Made by a program: the position numbers and the translations under genes
From: Babylonia areolata
Lineage: Eukaryota; Mollusca; Gastropoda; Neogastropoda; Buccinidae
Length of the DNA: 64,000 nucleotides
Direction of reading: 5' to 3'
NCBI RefSeq assembly: GCF_041734735.1
Contig: NC_134887.1
Span: 29,867,870 to 29,931,869 of the forward strand
Notes under the pieces: generated by a model
Told to the model about the DNA's origin: nothing
The model's database searches: none
The model's input: only the letters and a program-made list of their open reading frames with translations
Part shown: piece by piece, positions 1 to 10,647 of the stretch
Numbering within the stretch: the first letter of the stretch is position 1
Layout: each line of letters starts with the position of its first letter

Positions 1-60
1 CAATGAAAATGGTCCTTGTCCATGAATCAGATGACGGACTGTCGTGTGGGCTGCTTAGAA

Positions 61-1140
61 AGTTGTCATGCATTGTGTTGCGTTGTCATGCATTGTGTTG
101 CGTCGTCATGCATTGTGTTGCGTTGTCATGCATTGTGTCGCGTTGTCATGCTCTGTACTGCGTTGTCATGCTTTGTGTTGCGTTGTCATGCATTGTGTCG
201 CGTTGTCATGCTCTGTACTACATTGTCATGCATTGTGTTGCGTTGTCATGCTCTGTACTGCGTTGTCATGCTTTGTGTCGCGTTGTCATGCATTGTGTTG
301 CATTGTCATGCATTGTGTCGCGTTGTCATGCATTGTGTTGCGCTGTCATGCTTTGTGTCGCGTTGTCATGCATTGTGTCGCGTTGTCATGGTTTGTGTTG
401 CGCTGTCATGCATTGTGTTGCGTTGTCATGCATTGTGTCGCGTTGTCATGCTCTGTACTGCGTTGTCATGCTTTGTGTTGCGTTGTCATGCATTGTGTCG
501 CGTTGTCATGCTCTGTACTACATTGTCATGCATTGTGTTGCGTTGTCATGCTCTGTACTGCGTTGTCATGCTTTGTGTCGCGTTGTCATGCATTGTGTTG
601 CGTTGTCATGCTTTGTGTTGCATTGTCATGCATTGTGTCGCGTTGTCATGCATTGTGTTGCGCTGTCATGCTTTGTGTCGCGTTGTCATGCATTGTGTCG
701 CGTTGTCATGCTTTGTGTCGCGCTGTCATGCATTGTGTCGCGTTGTCATGCATTGTGTTGCGTTGTCATGCATTGTGTTGCGTTGTCATGCTTTGTGTCG
801 CGTTGTCATGCTTTGTGTCGCGTTGTCATGCGTTGTGTCGCGTTGTCATGCATTGTGTCGCGTTGTCATGCATTGTGTCGCGTTGTCATGCTTTGTGTCG
901 CGCTGTCATGCATTGTGTCGCTTTGTCATGCGTTGTGTCGCGTTGTCATGCATTGTGTCGCGTTGTCATGCATTGTGTTGCGTTGTCATGCATTGTGTCG
1001 CGCTGTCATGCATTGTGTCGCGTTGTCATGCATTGTGTCGCGTCGTCATGCATTGTGTCACGTTGTCATGCATTGTGTTGCGTTGTCATTCATTGTGTTG
1101 CGTCGTCATGCATTGTGTTGCGTTGTCATGCATTGTGTCG
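61..1140. repeat. 20-bp minisatellite, about 54 units
   Basis: A head-to-tail array with the unit CGTTGTCATGCATTGTGTCG and variants at a few positions (TTG/TCG, CAT/CTT/CTC). Because the unit has few stops, long spurious reading frames cross it in all three forward frames; their Cys/His/Val-rich translation is not a protein. The array ends about 17 bases before the splice acceptor of the exon at 1158, and the intron end resembles a repeat unit. Confidence 0.97.
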
Positions 1141-1157
1141 TGTTGCGCTGTCCACAG

Positions 1158-1262
1158 CGGGGCCCCAGGGCCCAGTGGTCACAGACAGGTGGCACGGCGG
1201 ACCAGGGGGTCGGAACACGCCCTACCCTCCACACAACACGCCCCAGCCACAGACGCAGACAG
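1158..1262 (+). CDS. Pro-rich stalk exon of a single-pass membrane protein (penultimate exon)
   Basis: The exon is bounded by a TCCACAG acceptor and a CAG|GTCAGA donor and is open in one frame (phase 1 in, phase 1 out). It encodes a Gly/Pro/Gln/Thr-rich segment (AGPQGPVVTDRWHGGPGG, then NTPYPPHNTPQPQTQT), typical of an extracellular juxtamembrane stalk. Its phase-1 end matches the phase-1 start of the exon at 3843, giving a continuous frame into a transmembrane segment. No earlier exon is visible. The call rests on splice signals, phase match and protein-like composition. The parent gene is unidentified. Confidence 0.6.
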
Positions 1263-1373
1263 GTCAGAATGCCCAACACCTCCAACCTCCTGTCAGACAG
1301 TTTGTCTTCTGGGTTTTTTTTTTTTCATTTTTCTTTCGTTCCACTCTCGTTTGTTGGGCTGCTGGGGGTTATT

Positions 1374-1736
1374 CTTCTTCTTCTTCTGCGTTCACTCGTG
1401 TGCACACGAGTGGGCTTTTACGTGTATGACCGTTTTTACCCCGCCATGTAGGCAGCCATACTCCGTTTTCGGGGGTGTGCATGCTGGGTATGTTCTTGCT
1501 CCCATAACCCACCGAACGCTGACATGGATTACAGGATCTTTAACGTGCGTATTTGATCTTCTGCTTGCATATACAGACGAAGGGGGTTCAGGCACTAGCA
1601 GGTCTGCACATATGTTGACCTGGGAGATCGTAAAAATCTCCACCCTTTACCCACCAGGCGCCGTCACCGTGATTCGAACCCGGGACCCTCAGATTGACAG
1701 TCCAACGCTTTAACCATTCGGCTATTGCGCCCGTCA
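1374..1736 (-). mobile_element. tRNA-derived SINE, family A, copy 1
   Basis: Read on the minus strand it starts with a tRNA-like head (GGGCGCAATAGCCGAATGG as A box, GGTTCGAATCAC as B box), has a conserved body, and ends in a (GAA)n tail. A perfect 12-bp target duplication CTGGGGGTTATT lies at 1362-1373 and 1737-1748. It is inserted in the last recognised intron of the first gene. Close copies lie at 25706, 26250, 41667 and 57447. Confidence 0.93.
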
Positions 1737-1784
1737 CTGGGGGTTATTATTGTTGTTGTTGTTTTGAATGGGGGGAATTATATT

Positions 1785-1797
1785 TGTGTGTGTGTCT

Positions 1798-1858
<61 letters not shown>
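1785..1858. repeat. (TG)n microsatellite
   Basis: A long, nearly pure TG dinucleotide tract inside an intron. Confidence 0.98.
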
Positions 1859-1859
<1 letters not shown>

Positions 1860-1914
1860 CTGAAACATTTTGTTTCAATGTTCGTTTCGCGCTTCATCAC
1901 TCTGGCATATGTAC

Positions 1915-2385
1915 GGGAAACTCCACCATCATGTAATGTACGGGAGACTTCATCATCATCATGTAATGTACGTGAGACTTCATCATCATCATGTAATGTA
2001 CGGGAGACTCCACCATCACCATGTAATGTACGGGAGACGCCATCATCATCATGTAATGTACGTGAGACTCCATCATCATCATGTAATGTACGGGAGACGC
2101 CATCATCATCATGTAATGTACGGGAGACTCCATCATCATCATGTAATGTACGGGAGACTCCATCATCATCATGTAATGTACGGGAGACTCCACCATCATG
2201 TAATGTACTGGAGACTCTACCATCATGTAATGTACGGGAGACTCCATCATCATCATGTAATGTACTGGAGACTCTACCATCATGTAATGTACGGGAGACT
2301 CCATCATCATCATGTAATGTACGTGAGACTTCATCATCATCATGTAATGTACGGGAGACTCCATCATCGTCATGTAACTTCAAGC
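1915..2385. repeat. About 30-bp minisatellite with internal CAT trinucleotides
   Basis: The unit is roughly CATGTAATGTACGGGAGACT followed by CC(ATC)n, with the number of CAT triplets varying from two to four. About 15 copies. Spurious His/Met/Tyr-rich reading frames cross it on both strands. Confidence 0.96.
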
Positions 2386-2471
2386 CGTCAACGATCACTT
2401 TGGTTTCAAAACACAATCAAGGATTGCGTCTCAACTTCACTGTGAAAGAAAAAATCTCTCAGAAACCTTAA

Positions 2472-2556
2472 CGATGAAGTGAAGGAGGAGAACTCGAAGC
2501 ATTCTGATTGGCTGATGGGGAGGCAGAGGGGAGTAGGAGGGTGGCGGGAATCGTCA
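2472..2556 (+). repeat. Degenerate duplicate of the terminal-exon 5' region (pseudo-exon)
   Basis: This stretch aligns with 3791-3890, the end of the intron and start of the terminal exon. Shared blocks include GATGAAGTGAAGG, GGAGAAC, TGATTG/CCTGATGGG, GTGGCGGG and ATCGTC. It lacks an intact reading frame and the Gly-rich codons are eroded, so it is most simply a decayed duplicate of the exon boundary. Confidence 0.6.
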
Positions 2557-2589
2557 GTTTTTATAATGATTATTGTATGATAGTCAGTC

Positions 2590-2975
2590 GTGAGCGACTA
2601 TGACCATCAGAACAGCAGAGGAAATATCTTCTGTCCTGTCTGGGCAAGAATTTGATTATCGTGGCGAGTATCCTGCCTCAAGTTACATCCCCACTCTCTC
2701 GGCCAAAAGGGTTTTGGGACAGTCGGCGTTGGGATGGTTCCCAAAGGCCAACTAGTCCCCAAGGCTGCAGCACTAAGAGCCAGAGTAATCTTGCCTTCTG
2801 ATTTCAGAGTCATAGCCCTTCACACACACACAAAAAAAAAGCTATAAATGACTTCCCATTGCAGTGGACAAACGATTGATCATACAGCTCTCACTTTGCT
2901 GTTGGTCCAATTGTAAGCCTATGTCAATCGGCTGTGATTTAAGGTGAGCGTTGAGCCCTGTTATTGCTCCATAAA
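2590..2975 (+). repeat. Dispersed repeat R1, copy 1
   Basis: About 380 bp that align over their whole length with 21845-22205. Shared landmarks are CATCAGAACAGCAGAGGA, CCCACTCTCTCGG, GGCTGCAG.ACTAAGAG, and TTCCATTGCAGTGGA. No reading frame is preserved. Family unnamed; I infer a SINE or non-autonomous element. Confidence 0.85.
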
Positions 2976-2983
2976 GAAAGGAG

Positions 2984-3375
2984 GAAGGTGGCAGAATGGT
3001 TAAGACGCTTATCTGCCGATACAGTGTCCGTGAGGGTCTGGGTTCAAATCCCGGCCTCACCCTTTCTCCCAAATTCAACTGGAAAATCAAACTAAACGTC
3101 TAAGTCATTCGGATGGGACGATGAACCGAGGTCCTGTGTGCAGCATACACTTGGCGCACTGAAAAGGAACCCATGGCAAAGTACTTGTCGTCCCCTGGCA
3201 GAATCCTGAAGAAGAAATCCACTCAGATGGGTTCCTGAATACGCATGCATGCATTCAAGGCCTAAAAGCGCGTTGGGGTATGCTGCTGGTCACGGCATCT
3301 GCCTAGCAGATGTAGTATAGCGTATATGGATTTGTCCGAACGCAGTGACGCCTGCTCGAGAAACAAACTGAAGCT
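2984..3375 (+). mobile_element. tRNA-derived SINE, family B
   Basis: The tRNA-like head has a GTGGCAGAATGGTTAAGACG A box and a GGGTTCAAATCCC B box. The core carries GTGTGCAGCATACACTTGG and GAACCCATGGCAAAG. The 3' domain reads CTGGTCA.GGCATCTGCC, then GTATATGGATTTGTCCGAAC, then GCAGTGACGCC. The core recurs at 24622-25022 and 57063-57395; the 3' domain recurs alone at 4655, 19564, 28415 and 61850. Confidence 0.85.
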
Positions 3376-3379
3376 TTAC

Positions 3380-3800
3380 TGACGTGTGGATTGTTCAAGG
3401 GGTTCTCCCGTCAATGGTATTATTACTTGTTTTTAGTTTGTTTGCTTCTTCTTCTTCTTCTTCTTTCTATCATTGTTGTTGTTGTCATTGTTATTATTAT
3501 TATTATTGTTCCGTTGATGTGTGGATTGGGCTGTCCAAAGGGTTCTCCAGTCAATTTCTTTCTTTCTTCTTCTTCTTCTTCTTGTTATTGTTGCTGTTGT
3601 TGTTGTTATTATTATTAATATTGTTGTTGTTGCTCCGTTGATGTGTGGATTGGGCTGTCCAAAAGGTTCTCCAGTCAATATAATTTCTTCTTGTTGTTAT
3701 TATTATTATTATTATCATTATTAGTATTATTATTATCATTATTATATTATTGTTGCTCCGTTGATGTGTGGATGTGGGTTGCGCTGTCCACGGATGAAGT
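3380..3800 (+). repeat. Four-copy repeat of about 125 bp with TTC/TTG/TTA microsatellites
   Basis: A block reading GATGTGTGGATTGGGCTGTC.AAAGGGTTCTCC.GTCAAT recurs at about 3380, 3515, 3638 and 3757. The copies are separated by CTT, GTT and ATT trinucleotide runs. The last copy leads directly into the end of the intron before the terminal exon at 3843. Confidence 0.88.
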
Positions 3801-3842
3801 GAAGGGGGAGAACCTGCAGCGCTGTGATTGCCTGATGGGCAG

Positions 3843-4087
3843 GTGGTGGAGGTGGGAGTGGGCTGTCTGGAGGGGGCGTGGCGGGCATCGTCCTGGGCAC
3901 GGTCGCCATCATCGCTATCGCCGTCGTCGCCGTCTTCTTCCTGCGGGGCCGGTTCTCCATTCTGCAGATGCGCAGCGGGCCGTTGGTGAGCTCTGGCAAC
4001 GGCTTTGACAACGCCCTCTACAGCCGAGCCGGCGAGGGCAACGCCAGCGTCACTTTGGGCACCAGCGCTGCCTCCAGCGAGTCCTAG
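3843..4087 (+). CDS. Terminal exon of a type I membrane protein (TM helix and short cytoplasmic tail)
   Basis: The exon starts after GGGCAG and ends at TAG (4085-4087). Joined in phase 1 to the exon at 1158, it encodes a Gly/Ser-rich linker (GGGGSGLSGGG), one strongly hydrophobic helix (GIVLGTVAIIAIAVVAVFF), a basic stop-transfer LRGRF, and a tail of about 50 residues ending in SAASSES. The tail holds NGFDNALY, resembling the FDNPxY/NPxY internalisation motifs of LDL-receptor and megalin-like receptors, but with Ala for Pro. GC content and codon quality stand out from the AT-rich surroundings. The ectodomain lies outside the window, so the receptor family is unknown. Confidence 0.72.
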
Positions 4088-4512
4088 TGATGCGATTAGT
4101 CTTTGCTAAAATCATGATGTGTAATTTGGGAGGTAGTTGTCTTTAAATCGTTTCACGCCTTACGTGGTATTTCCAGCGCTAACCCCAGCGAATCTTAGTC
4201 ACTCTCTCTGCTTTGGTTATTATGTATAATTTTGGAGGCAGTTGTCTTGAAGTTCTAGCGCTATCTCCAGCGAGTCTTAATCACACTCTTTGCTTTGGTC
4301 ATGATGTATAATTTTGGAGGTAGTTGTCTTGAAATCATATCACACCCAAAGTGGAAGTTCCAGTGTTACCTCCAGAGAATCTTAGTGATGCTGTTACCCA
4401 TCACACTCATTGTTTTACATATGACGTATAATTTTTCATTTAGTCATATCAGGCCTTTAGTAATAGCTCCAGTGCTCCATCCTGCGAATCTTAGTCATGG
4501 ACTTACCTCTAA
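4058..4512 (+). repeat. Five-copy tandem duplication of the stop-codon region and proximal 3' UTR
   Basis: The end of the coding sequence (AGCGCTGCCTCCAGCGAGTC then CTAG) plus the UTR is repeated as diverged units. The stop-proximal words are CAGCGCTAACCCCAGCGAAT, TAGCGCTATCTCCAGCGAGT, CAGTGTTACCTCCAGAGAAT and CAGTGCTCCATCCTGCGAAT, each followed by CTTAG or CTTAA. The UTR word ATGATGTATAATTTTGGAGG also recurs. Only the first copy belongs to the reading frame. Confidence 0.85.
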
Positions 4513-4654
4513 CCGTCTTGGCTTTGGTCCATGTTGAAATGAAATTATCCTATTTCGTTTTATGTTGTTTTAAACAAATCTAGGGAAGGCTCTCAATGTC
4601 TAACCAGCCTGTTGAGTTTACGCGAAGGTCAGGCATTTGCTTTTTTTCTTTTTT

Positions 4655-4740
4655 CTTTTTTTTTATTATTTCAAAGCAGATGTGGTGTACATATATGGCT
4701 CAGTCCACACACTTTGACACCTCCTTCAAACTCAAAAACT
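4655..4740 (+). mobile_element. Diverged SINE-B 3' fragment
   Basis: It matches the SINE-B 3' domain: AGCAGATGTGGTGTACATAT.TGG, then CAGTCCACACACTTTGACACCTCCTT. No head is present. Confidence 0.55.
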
Positions 4741-4774
4741 TTTTTTGATGTATAGCTTTGGATATCTTTGTCTT

Positions 4775-5060
4775 GAGGAGGAGGAGGAATTTTGTTTAAT
4801 GTCCCGTCACACATATCGGTGATTGAAGACATTTTGTTAAAGTATTCATGAATACGTTTGAGTATTATCGGTTAGAAGGGGTGGGATATGTGAATGAATG
4901 GAGGTTTGGGGGAAACTGGGCAAATAATGGTGAACTGAGGGTGAAATTTGAAAAAAAAAAATCTAAATACAATTAGAGGAAATTACTTAAAGGACTTCGT
5001 AAAAGAGAGATCGTTAAACTGACAAGCGAAACAACTGATAATGAATGCAAAAAATCAAAA
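4775..5060 (+). repeat. Possible dispersed repeat of unassigned family
   Basis: It starts with GGAGGAGGAGGAATTTTGTT then TAATGTCCCGTCACACATAT. This resembles repeat-tail sequence I associate with gastropod DNA, but no second copy exists in the window, so it is weakly supported. Confidence 0.3.
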
Positions 5061-6340
5061 ACATCTAAGTGTATATGGATATTTGTTTAAGGTTTTAATT
5101 TCTTGTGATGTGTTAACATTCGTTATTGCAGAAATGTATTTGTTGATATCTTTGTCCTGGCACATGTTTTGGGCATCCTAATTATTCGGTTACTGTCTTT
5201 CTGACTAGTTTATTCTTCGTCTTGTGTTCTTTGTCTTCAGGTTTTGTACTTGACATTGACTTTCATTGGTGTATGAAAGCCTGCCATCAACAGATGTTGT
5301 CATCAGTGAACAAAATGTTTCTCACCATAGTGGCAGGAAAAGAGATCTTTTGGCCACAACCTGAAGTAGAATAAATCTGTGCAGTAAAACTGAACAGCAT
5401 AGTTGTGGAAGAAAATAAGTGCAGGCGGACAGTTCTTCCAACATTGTTACTCTGTTAAATATCAGCAGAAATTAGTATTTGATTTTATTAACTATGAAAT
5501 GCATTGTTACACAATTCAAGATGAGACAATTTTATTCAATCCCAGTTTTTCAAATGACAAAGTCTAACTACAGTGAATAGAAGGAAGGTGTACAAGTGTA
5601 TGTCAGTGTGTGTATGTGTGTATACTACATGATCAGTATATGTATGTATGAATGTGCAAAAATGTATGCATGTGTTCTGTTTATCGATTTCCATCAGTTT
5701 AACTGTGATAAATGTTGTGTTACTGTGGGCTAAAGCAATACATAGAAGATTGGTCTATGATTTTTGTTGTTGTTCAAATTTTGATCAACAGTCAAAAATT
5801 GAATGTTTTCCCCTTTATATTACAAGGACATATTTGTTATAAAACTGGACAACATTATGTTTCCTCACCCTTTCTTTGGGTGCAGCCTATTTGTGATAGA
5901 GTGGGTGTCTTCCCAGTTTCTCTGTTTTGAAAAAGAATGTACTCATTGAGAAACAATACTCCCTTTTGCATGGAATTTGCACACTTTTATTCATCCTATT
6001 TGTATATTGTTGGTCTTCTGTTAACAGGCCAGTCCTCACCAGACTGGCCATGGATTGTGTGTACAGGTGATGTCTGACACAATAAACCCCCTCTTTTTTT
6101 TTATATCCAGAATGACACCGTGCCTGTGCAGGAATGCAGATGCTTGTGTATGAGTGTGCCAAAGATAGGAAAATTGCAAGCAAATCTCAAATCAGAGAAT
6201 TTAATACAGATTTCCTACCGTGCAAAAGCCAACTTCACTATGTGTTGTTGTTGTTGTTTTTTAATTATTAAATAAACACACACATGCACACACATACCAC
6301 ACACTCACACACACACACACACACTGGCTACAGTTATTTG
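5061..6340. other. AT-rich intergenic DNA, no gene recognised
   Basis: No splice-bounded or conserved reading frame is visible on either strand. The stretch is AT-rich unique-looking sequence ending in a CA microsatellite near 6270-6325. It could include distal 3' UTR of the upstream gene. Confidence 0.5.
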
Positions 6341-6354
6341 TTAAAGGTCCCACC

Positions 6355-7045
6355 ATCAGGGCAATGATTTCATATCCACCATGTCTAGGGCTTGGCATGG
6401 GAAGTCAGTGAATTCATATCAAAGTCAGTGAATTCATATCCACCGTGTCTTGGGCTTGGCATGGGAGGGCAGTGAATTCATATCCACCATGTCTACAGCT
6501 TTGCATGGGAAGGCAGTGAATTCATATCCACAATGTCTATGGCTCCGCATAGGAAGGCAGTGATTTCATATCCACAATGCCTATGGCTCGGCATAGGAAA
6601 GCAGTGATTTCATATCCACAATGTCTAGGGCTTGGCATGGGAGGGCAGTGATTTCATATCCACCATATCTAGAGCTTGGCATGGGAAGGCAGTGAATTCA
6701 TATCCACGATGTCTATGGCTCGGCATAGGAAGGCAGTGAATTCATATCCACAATGCCTATGGCTCAGCATAGGAAGGCAGTAATTTCATATCCACCATGT
6801 CTAGGGCTTGGCATGGGAGGGCAGTGAATTTACATCCACTGTGTCCAGGGCTTGGCATGGGAGGGCAGTGAATTTATATCCACTGTGTCCAGGGCTTGGC
6901 ATGGGAAGGCAGTGAATTTATATCCACCATTTCTAGGGCTTGGCTTGGGGAGTTCGTGAATTTATATCCATCATGTCCAGAGCTTGGCATGGGAAGGCAG
7001 TGAATTCATATCCACCATGTCTTCGGCTTGGCATGGGAAGGTGGG
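6355..7045 (+). repeat. About 44-bp minisatellite, about 15 units
   Basis: The unit reads GAATTCATATCCACCATGTC then TAGGGCTTGGCATGGGAAGGCAGT. The array runs directly into dispersed repeat R3 at about 7010, whose head is a unit of the array. The array therefore looks like a tandem amplification of the R3 head. Confidence 0.95.
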
Positions 7046-7240
7046 GCCCAATCCTCTCCTTTTGACATTATTTTTAACCTGCAACCAAGGTCATACCCAT
7101 TCACACCTGGGTGGAGTGAGGAAAATCGGAGTAAAAGTGCCTTTCCCCAGGACACAACACCAACCCGAAGTGGGCCTCATCGCTGGTGAGCACAGGATCA
7201 CAAGTCCAACTACTAATGGATTCAGCCTTGGTGCCTGATT
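7010..7240 (+). repeat. Dispersed repeat R3, copy 1
   Basis: Shared with 11665-11965 and with the two halves 53262-53411 and 54090-54215. Landmarks are GGCCCAATCCTCTCC, CACACCTGGGTGGAGTGAGG, GTGCCTTTCCCCAGGACACA, and CACTGGTGAGCAC-like text. No protein-coding content. Confidence 0.82.
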
Positions 7241-8550
7241 TAGTTATATTATAAGGGTTTTAATTTTTCACAACAGGATGAAACTTTTTTTGTTTGAAGA
7301 TGGAATCATCCCTTTACATATCAGTTACGTTGAACATTTAAAGATAACTGTGATCTGTCAAAATGCCATTAAAAAAAAATCTGGCCTTTCTAAAACGCAA
7401 TACATACACTTGTTTCACTTGTGAGTTTTATTCTCATTTTTTTGCGATAATCAGTGACCAAAAAAAAAAAAAAAAAGGGGGGGGGGGGGGTGGGGGGTAG
7501 GAGGGAGAGAAAAGCAGTATGGGCACGTACAGTTTGCAGCGCACACAAGGCAAGTTTTTCAACAGAATAAAAACCGTGTACAAGCTGACAGTCAAAACAC
7601 CATTGCTAATCCAGTGGCACTGAAGATGACATGAAGCAAAAATCATTCCCACTTTAAAATAATATTCCACTGTTATGCATCAGCACCGAGAAACCTTATC
7701 AGGCCTAGCATCATTGTCACTGACTGCTTCACTGGGCACTGGCAGATGATCCTAAGCGATCAGAAAGGGTTTTGACATTTTTAAACCTTCATTTCATGTC
7801 AGTTTACATGTTAAGCTTACATAGTTCATTCTGTAACAACTGACATGTTAATCTTACATATTCATTATATGCCAATCAACACGTTGAACTAATAAAGATA
7901 ATTCTAAACCTTTACAAACTTCAATCGATGTCAATCGACATGTTAAGCTTACAAACTTTAAATCAAGTTGACGTGACATGTCAGGCTTATAAAGTTCATT
8001 CAAAGCCAGTCAGAAAAGGCTTGATAGGTCAAGCCAATAATTATGTACATCCAGAAGCATGACAATTTCACTCCCATTATCAAACCCATCACAAACCAAT
8101 CATACAGAAAGCTGATCTTTTTACCTGTAATCAGAAAAATTCCGGAAGATTTACCCAGCAAGAACGAAAACAGAGTGAGCCTTGCATTCCTTCTATAATA
8201 TATAGGGATGTGCAAGCTCAAAATGGATGCACAACTGTCTTGGTTTCAGTGTTTCAAGTCATTTCTGTTCACTCAATTTCCTACTGATCCTTCAGCCACA
8301 CCCCCTTCTCCTTTCTATTTTTATTTTTTACCCTTTTATCAATTTCACGAAGACTGTTTCAGCTGACTTAATTCTTAAAATACACACACACACACTCTCT
8401 CTCTCTCTCCCTCTCTTACAAAAACACATTCACTGAGGAAATAAAATGCATAGCATGCAGAATATGCCCCCTAAATAACCAAGTGAACCAGACTCTGGGG
8501 AGAATCCTCCTGTTTATCCATTCACTGTTGCTCGGAGTCAGCTGGGTGGT
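7241..8550. other. Intergenic DNA, no gene recognised
   Basis: AT-rich sequence with an A-run/G-run at about 7458-7490. Between 7790 and 8000 a short diverged motif (TCAATCGACATGTTAAGCTT-like) recurs about four times. No conserved reading frame. Confidence 0.5.
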
Positions 8551-8790
8551 TCAAATTGACACTGAAAGCATGCAAACATCATCCTGACACTGAAAGCATG
8601 CAAACATCATCCTGACACTGAAAGCATGCAAACAGCATCCTGACACTGAAAGCATGCAAACAGCATCCGGACACTGAAAGCATGCAAACAGCACTGAAAG
8701 CATGCAAACAGCATCCTGACACTGAAAGCATGCAAACAGCATCCTGACACTGAAAGCATGCAAACAACATCCTGACAATGAAAGCATCCC
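8551..8790. repeat. 28-bp minisatellite, about 8 units
   Basis: The unit ACTGAAAGCATGCAAACAGC then ATCCTGAC repeats almost perfectly, with one truncated unit near 8690. Reading frames across it are artefacts. Confidence 0.95.
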
Positions 8791-9417
8791 AACAACATCC
8801 TCAAAGCAAAGAAAAACCACAGCTCCTTTGGCATACAATACACAGATGGCGAAACTCAAAAAACCATGGCTGAAAAAAATACACCATGCTGTTCAACATT
8901 AGCTATTCCACTTCACTGATCACCCACGCTTAAAAAAAAGGTAGAAATAAAGAAATGAAAAATACATCTAACGAGCAAAAAAAAAAAAGTATTAAAGAAA
9001 GGGCATTATTTCCCAGCTAGTGTTTATCCCACAGCTGACAAAGCACATCAGCTCACAATACAGCCAGTACTCTACCAATGGCAAACATTTGAAATGAAAG
9101 ACAAAGACTTTACTGGGTGTGGGGGTGGTGAGTCAGGGGGTGGGGGGGGGGGGTGGTGGTGGTGGAAGACTAAAGCTGGATTGTCCAGAAAGGCAGGGGA
9201 ATGCAGACAACAGAAGAGAGAGAGAGAGAGAAACAAAACGCAGAAAAAAAAACCCCTAGAGAACAGAAAAAGAAAGAAGAAATTTCAAGCACAAAATTTC
9301 AGGAGGCGGGAACACTATTTTCAACTGAAAGGTACCCAGACATCCAAAACTGGTGATGTGATTTTCCCTTCCTGATGAAAACGAAATGAAATAAAAACTC
9401 CAAAGCTGCAGAGGTAT

Positions 9418-9600
9418 TCACTCCCTCCGATTCTGATGAAACAAAAGTGTGAAGATGGACCTGCCAAGCATTTTTCTTCGCTCCCTCCGTTTCTGATGAA
9501 ACAAAAGTGTGAAGATGAACCTGCCAAGCATTTTTCTTCGCTCCCTCCGTTTCTGATGAAACAAAAGTGTGAAGATGAACCTGCCAAGCATTTTTCTCTT
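9418..9600. repeat. 60-bp tandem repeat, 3 copies
   Basis: Three nearly identical 60-bp units containing TCTGATGAAACAAAAGTGTG and CCTGCCAAGCATTTTTCTTC. All reading frames across it are repeat artefacts. Confidence 0.95.
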
Positions 9601-10064
9601 TCCCTTTCCTTGCCTTCCAATGGGAATAAGTGAAACTGGAAGACAATCTAGTACAGCATTCTTCTCCATCCTTTGAAATAACACTTTGTCCTTCGTAATT
9701 AACACTTTTCAGGCAAGTTCAACAGCACGTGTTGCTAAAATTCCGGGGGCCATCACTGAACTTTCTACGAGAGGTACATGTGTGTGGAGTCCCAAAGCAC
9801 CAAGGAATGAAATAAAGATGGCAAGGGACATCTTCCAAGACTGGCTGATCCAATAAGAGAGACGACAGAGAAAGCACATTGCTTGGATCAAGTAGCAAAC
9901 CATGTTGCAGAAGGCGTAACAGTAAAAACCACTATCTGCGTATGTTACCGGTGAACAGGTATCTACTTCTGTTCAACTCACATCAAACCATGCTCACATT
10001 TTTATATTTCCTTCTGATGCCACCACCTTACATCACTATTGCAAAGATTCACTGTGAATTTTCT

Positions 10065-10099
<35 letters not shown>

Positions 10100-10606
10100 C
10101 CTTCAACACACACACATACACACATTGGGCCTCTCTACAAAATACAAAACCTAGAAGACTGGTGAAATTTTTTTCATGAACAATGCAGTAAACTATATCA
10201 GATGTCTAAATTTGTATCGTTTCTGCCAGTGAGTGCAGTGACAGGAAAAACGGAAAAACTAAGACGTTCGCCCGGTTTTTATGGGGAGAACTACAGGAGA
10301 ATGAAGTCAGTATCTGAAAACTGGCTCACAAACCAAACAAGGGCTTTCTCTCTCTTTCCCTCTCTCTCCCCAAGTTTCTGTCCACCTCTCTAAACAACTC
10401 ATTATGGCCACTCTATATTTACAGGGAACTCAATACATCCAATGTTAACAAATCTCTGGAATTCACATGAATCATTATATATCTCTCATGTCAACACATA
10501 CTGGAGTTTTTCACGTCAACAACTGAATCTCTCTCTCTCTCGCTCTCTCATACACACACTCTGTCACACCCATACATCAATATGATTGGGAAGTTCTCTC
10601 TTTGTG

Positions 10607-10647
<41 letters not shown>

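Noticed and set aside
3-1713. Three overlapping forward reading frames of 450-565 codons
   Set aside because: They are products of a stop-poor 20-bp tandem repeat; all three frames are open and give low-complexity Cys/His/Val text.
1778-2471. Met/His/Tyr-rich and Val-Ser-Arg-Thr-Leu-His repeat proteins on both strands
   Set aside because: They come from the 30-bp CAT-containing minisatellite, with comparable frames on both strands.
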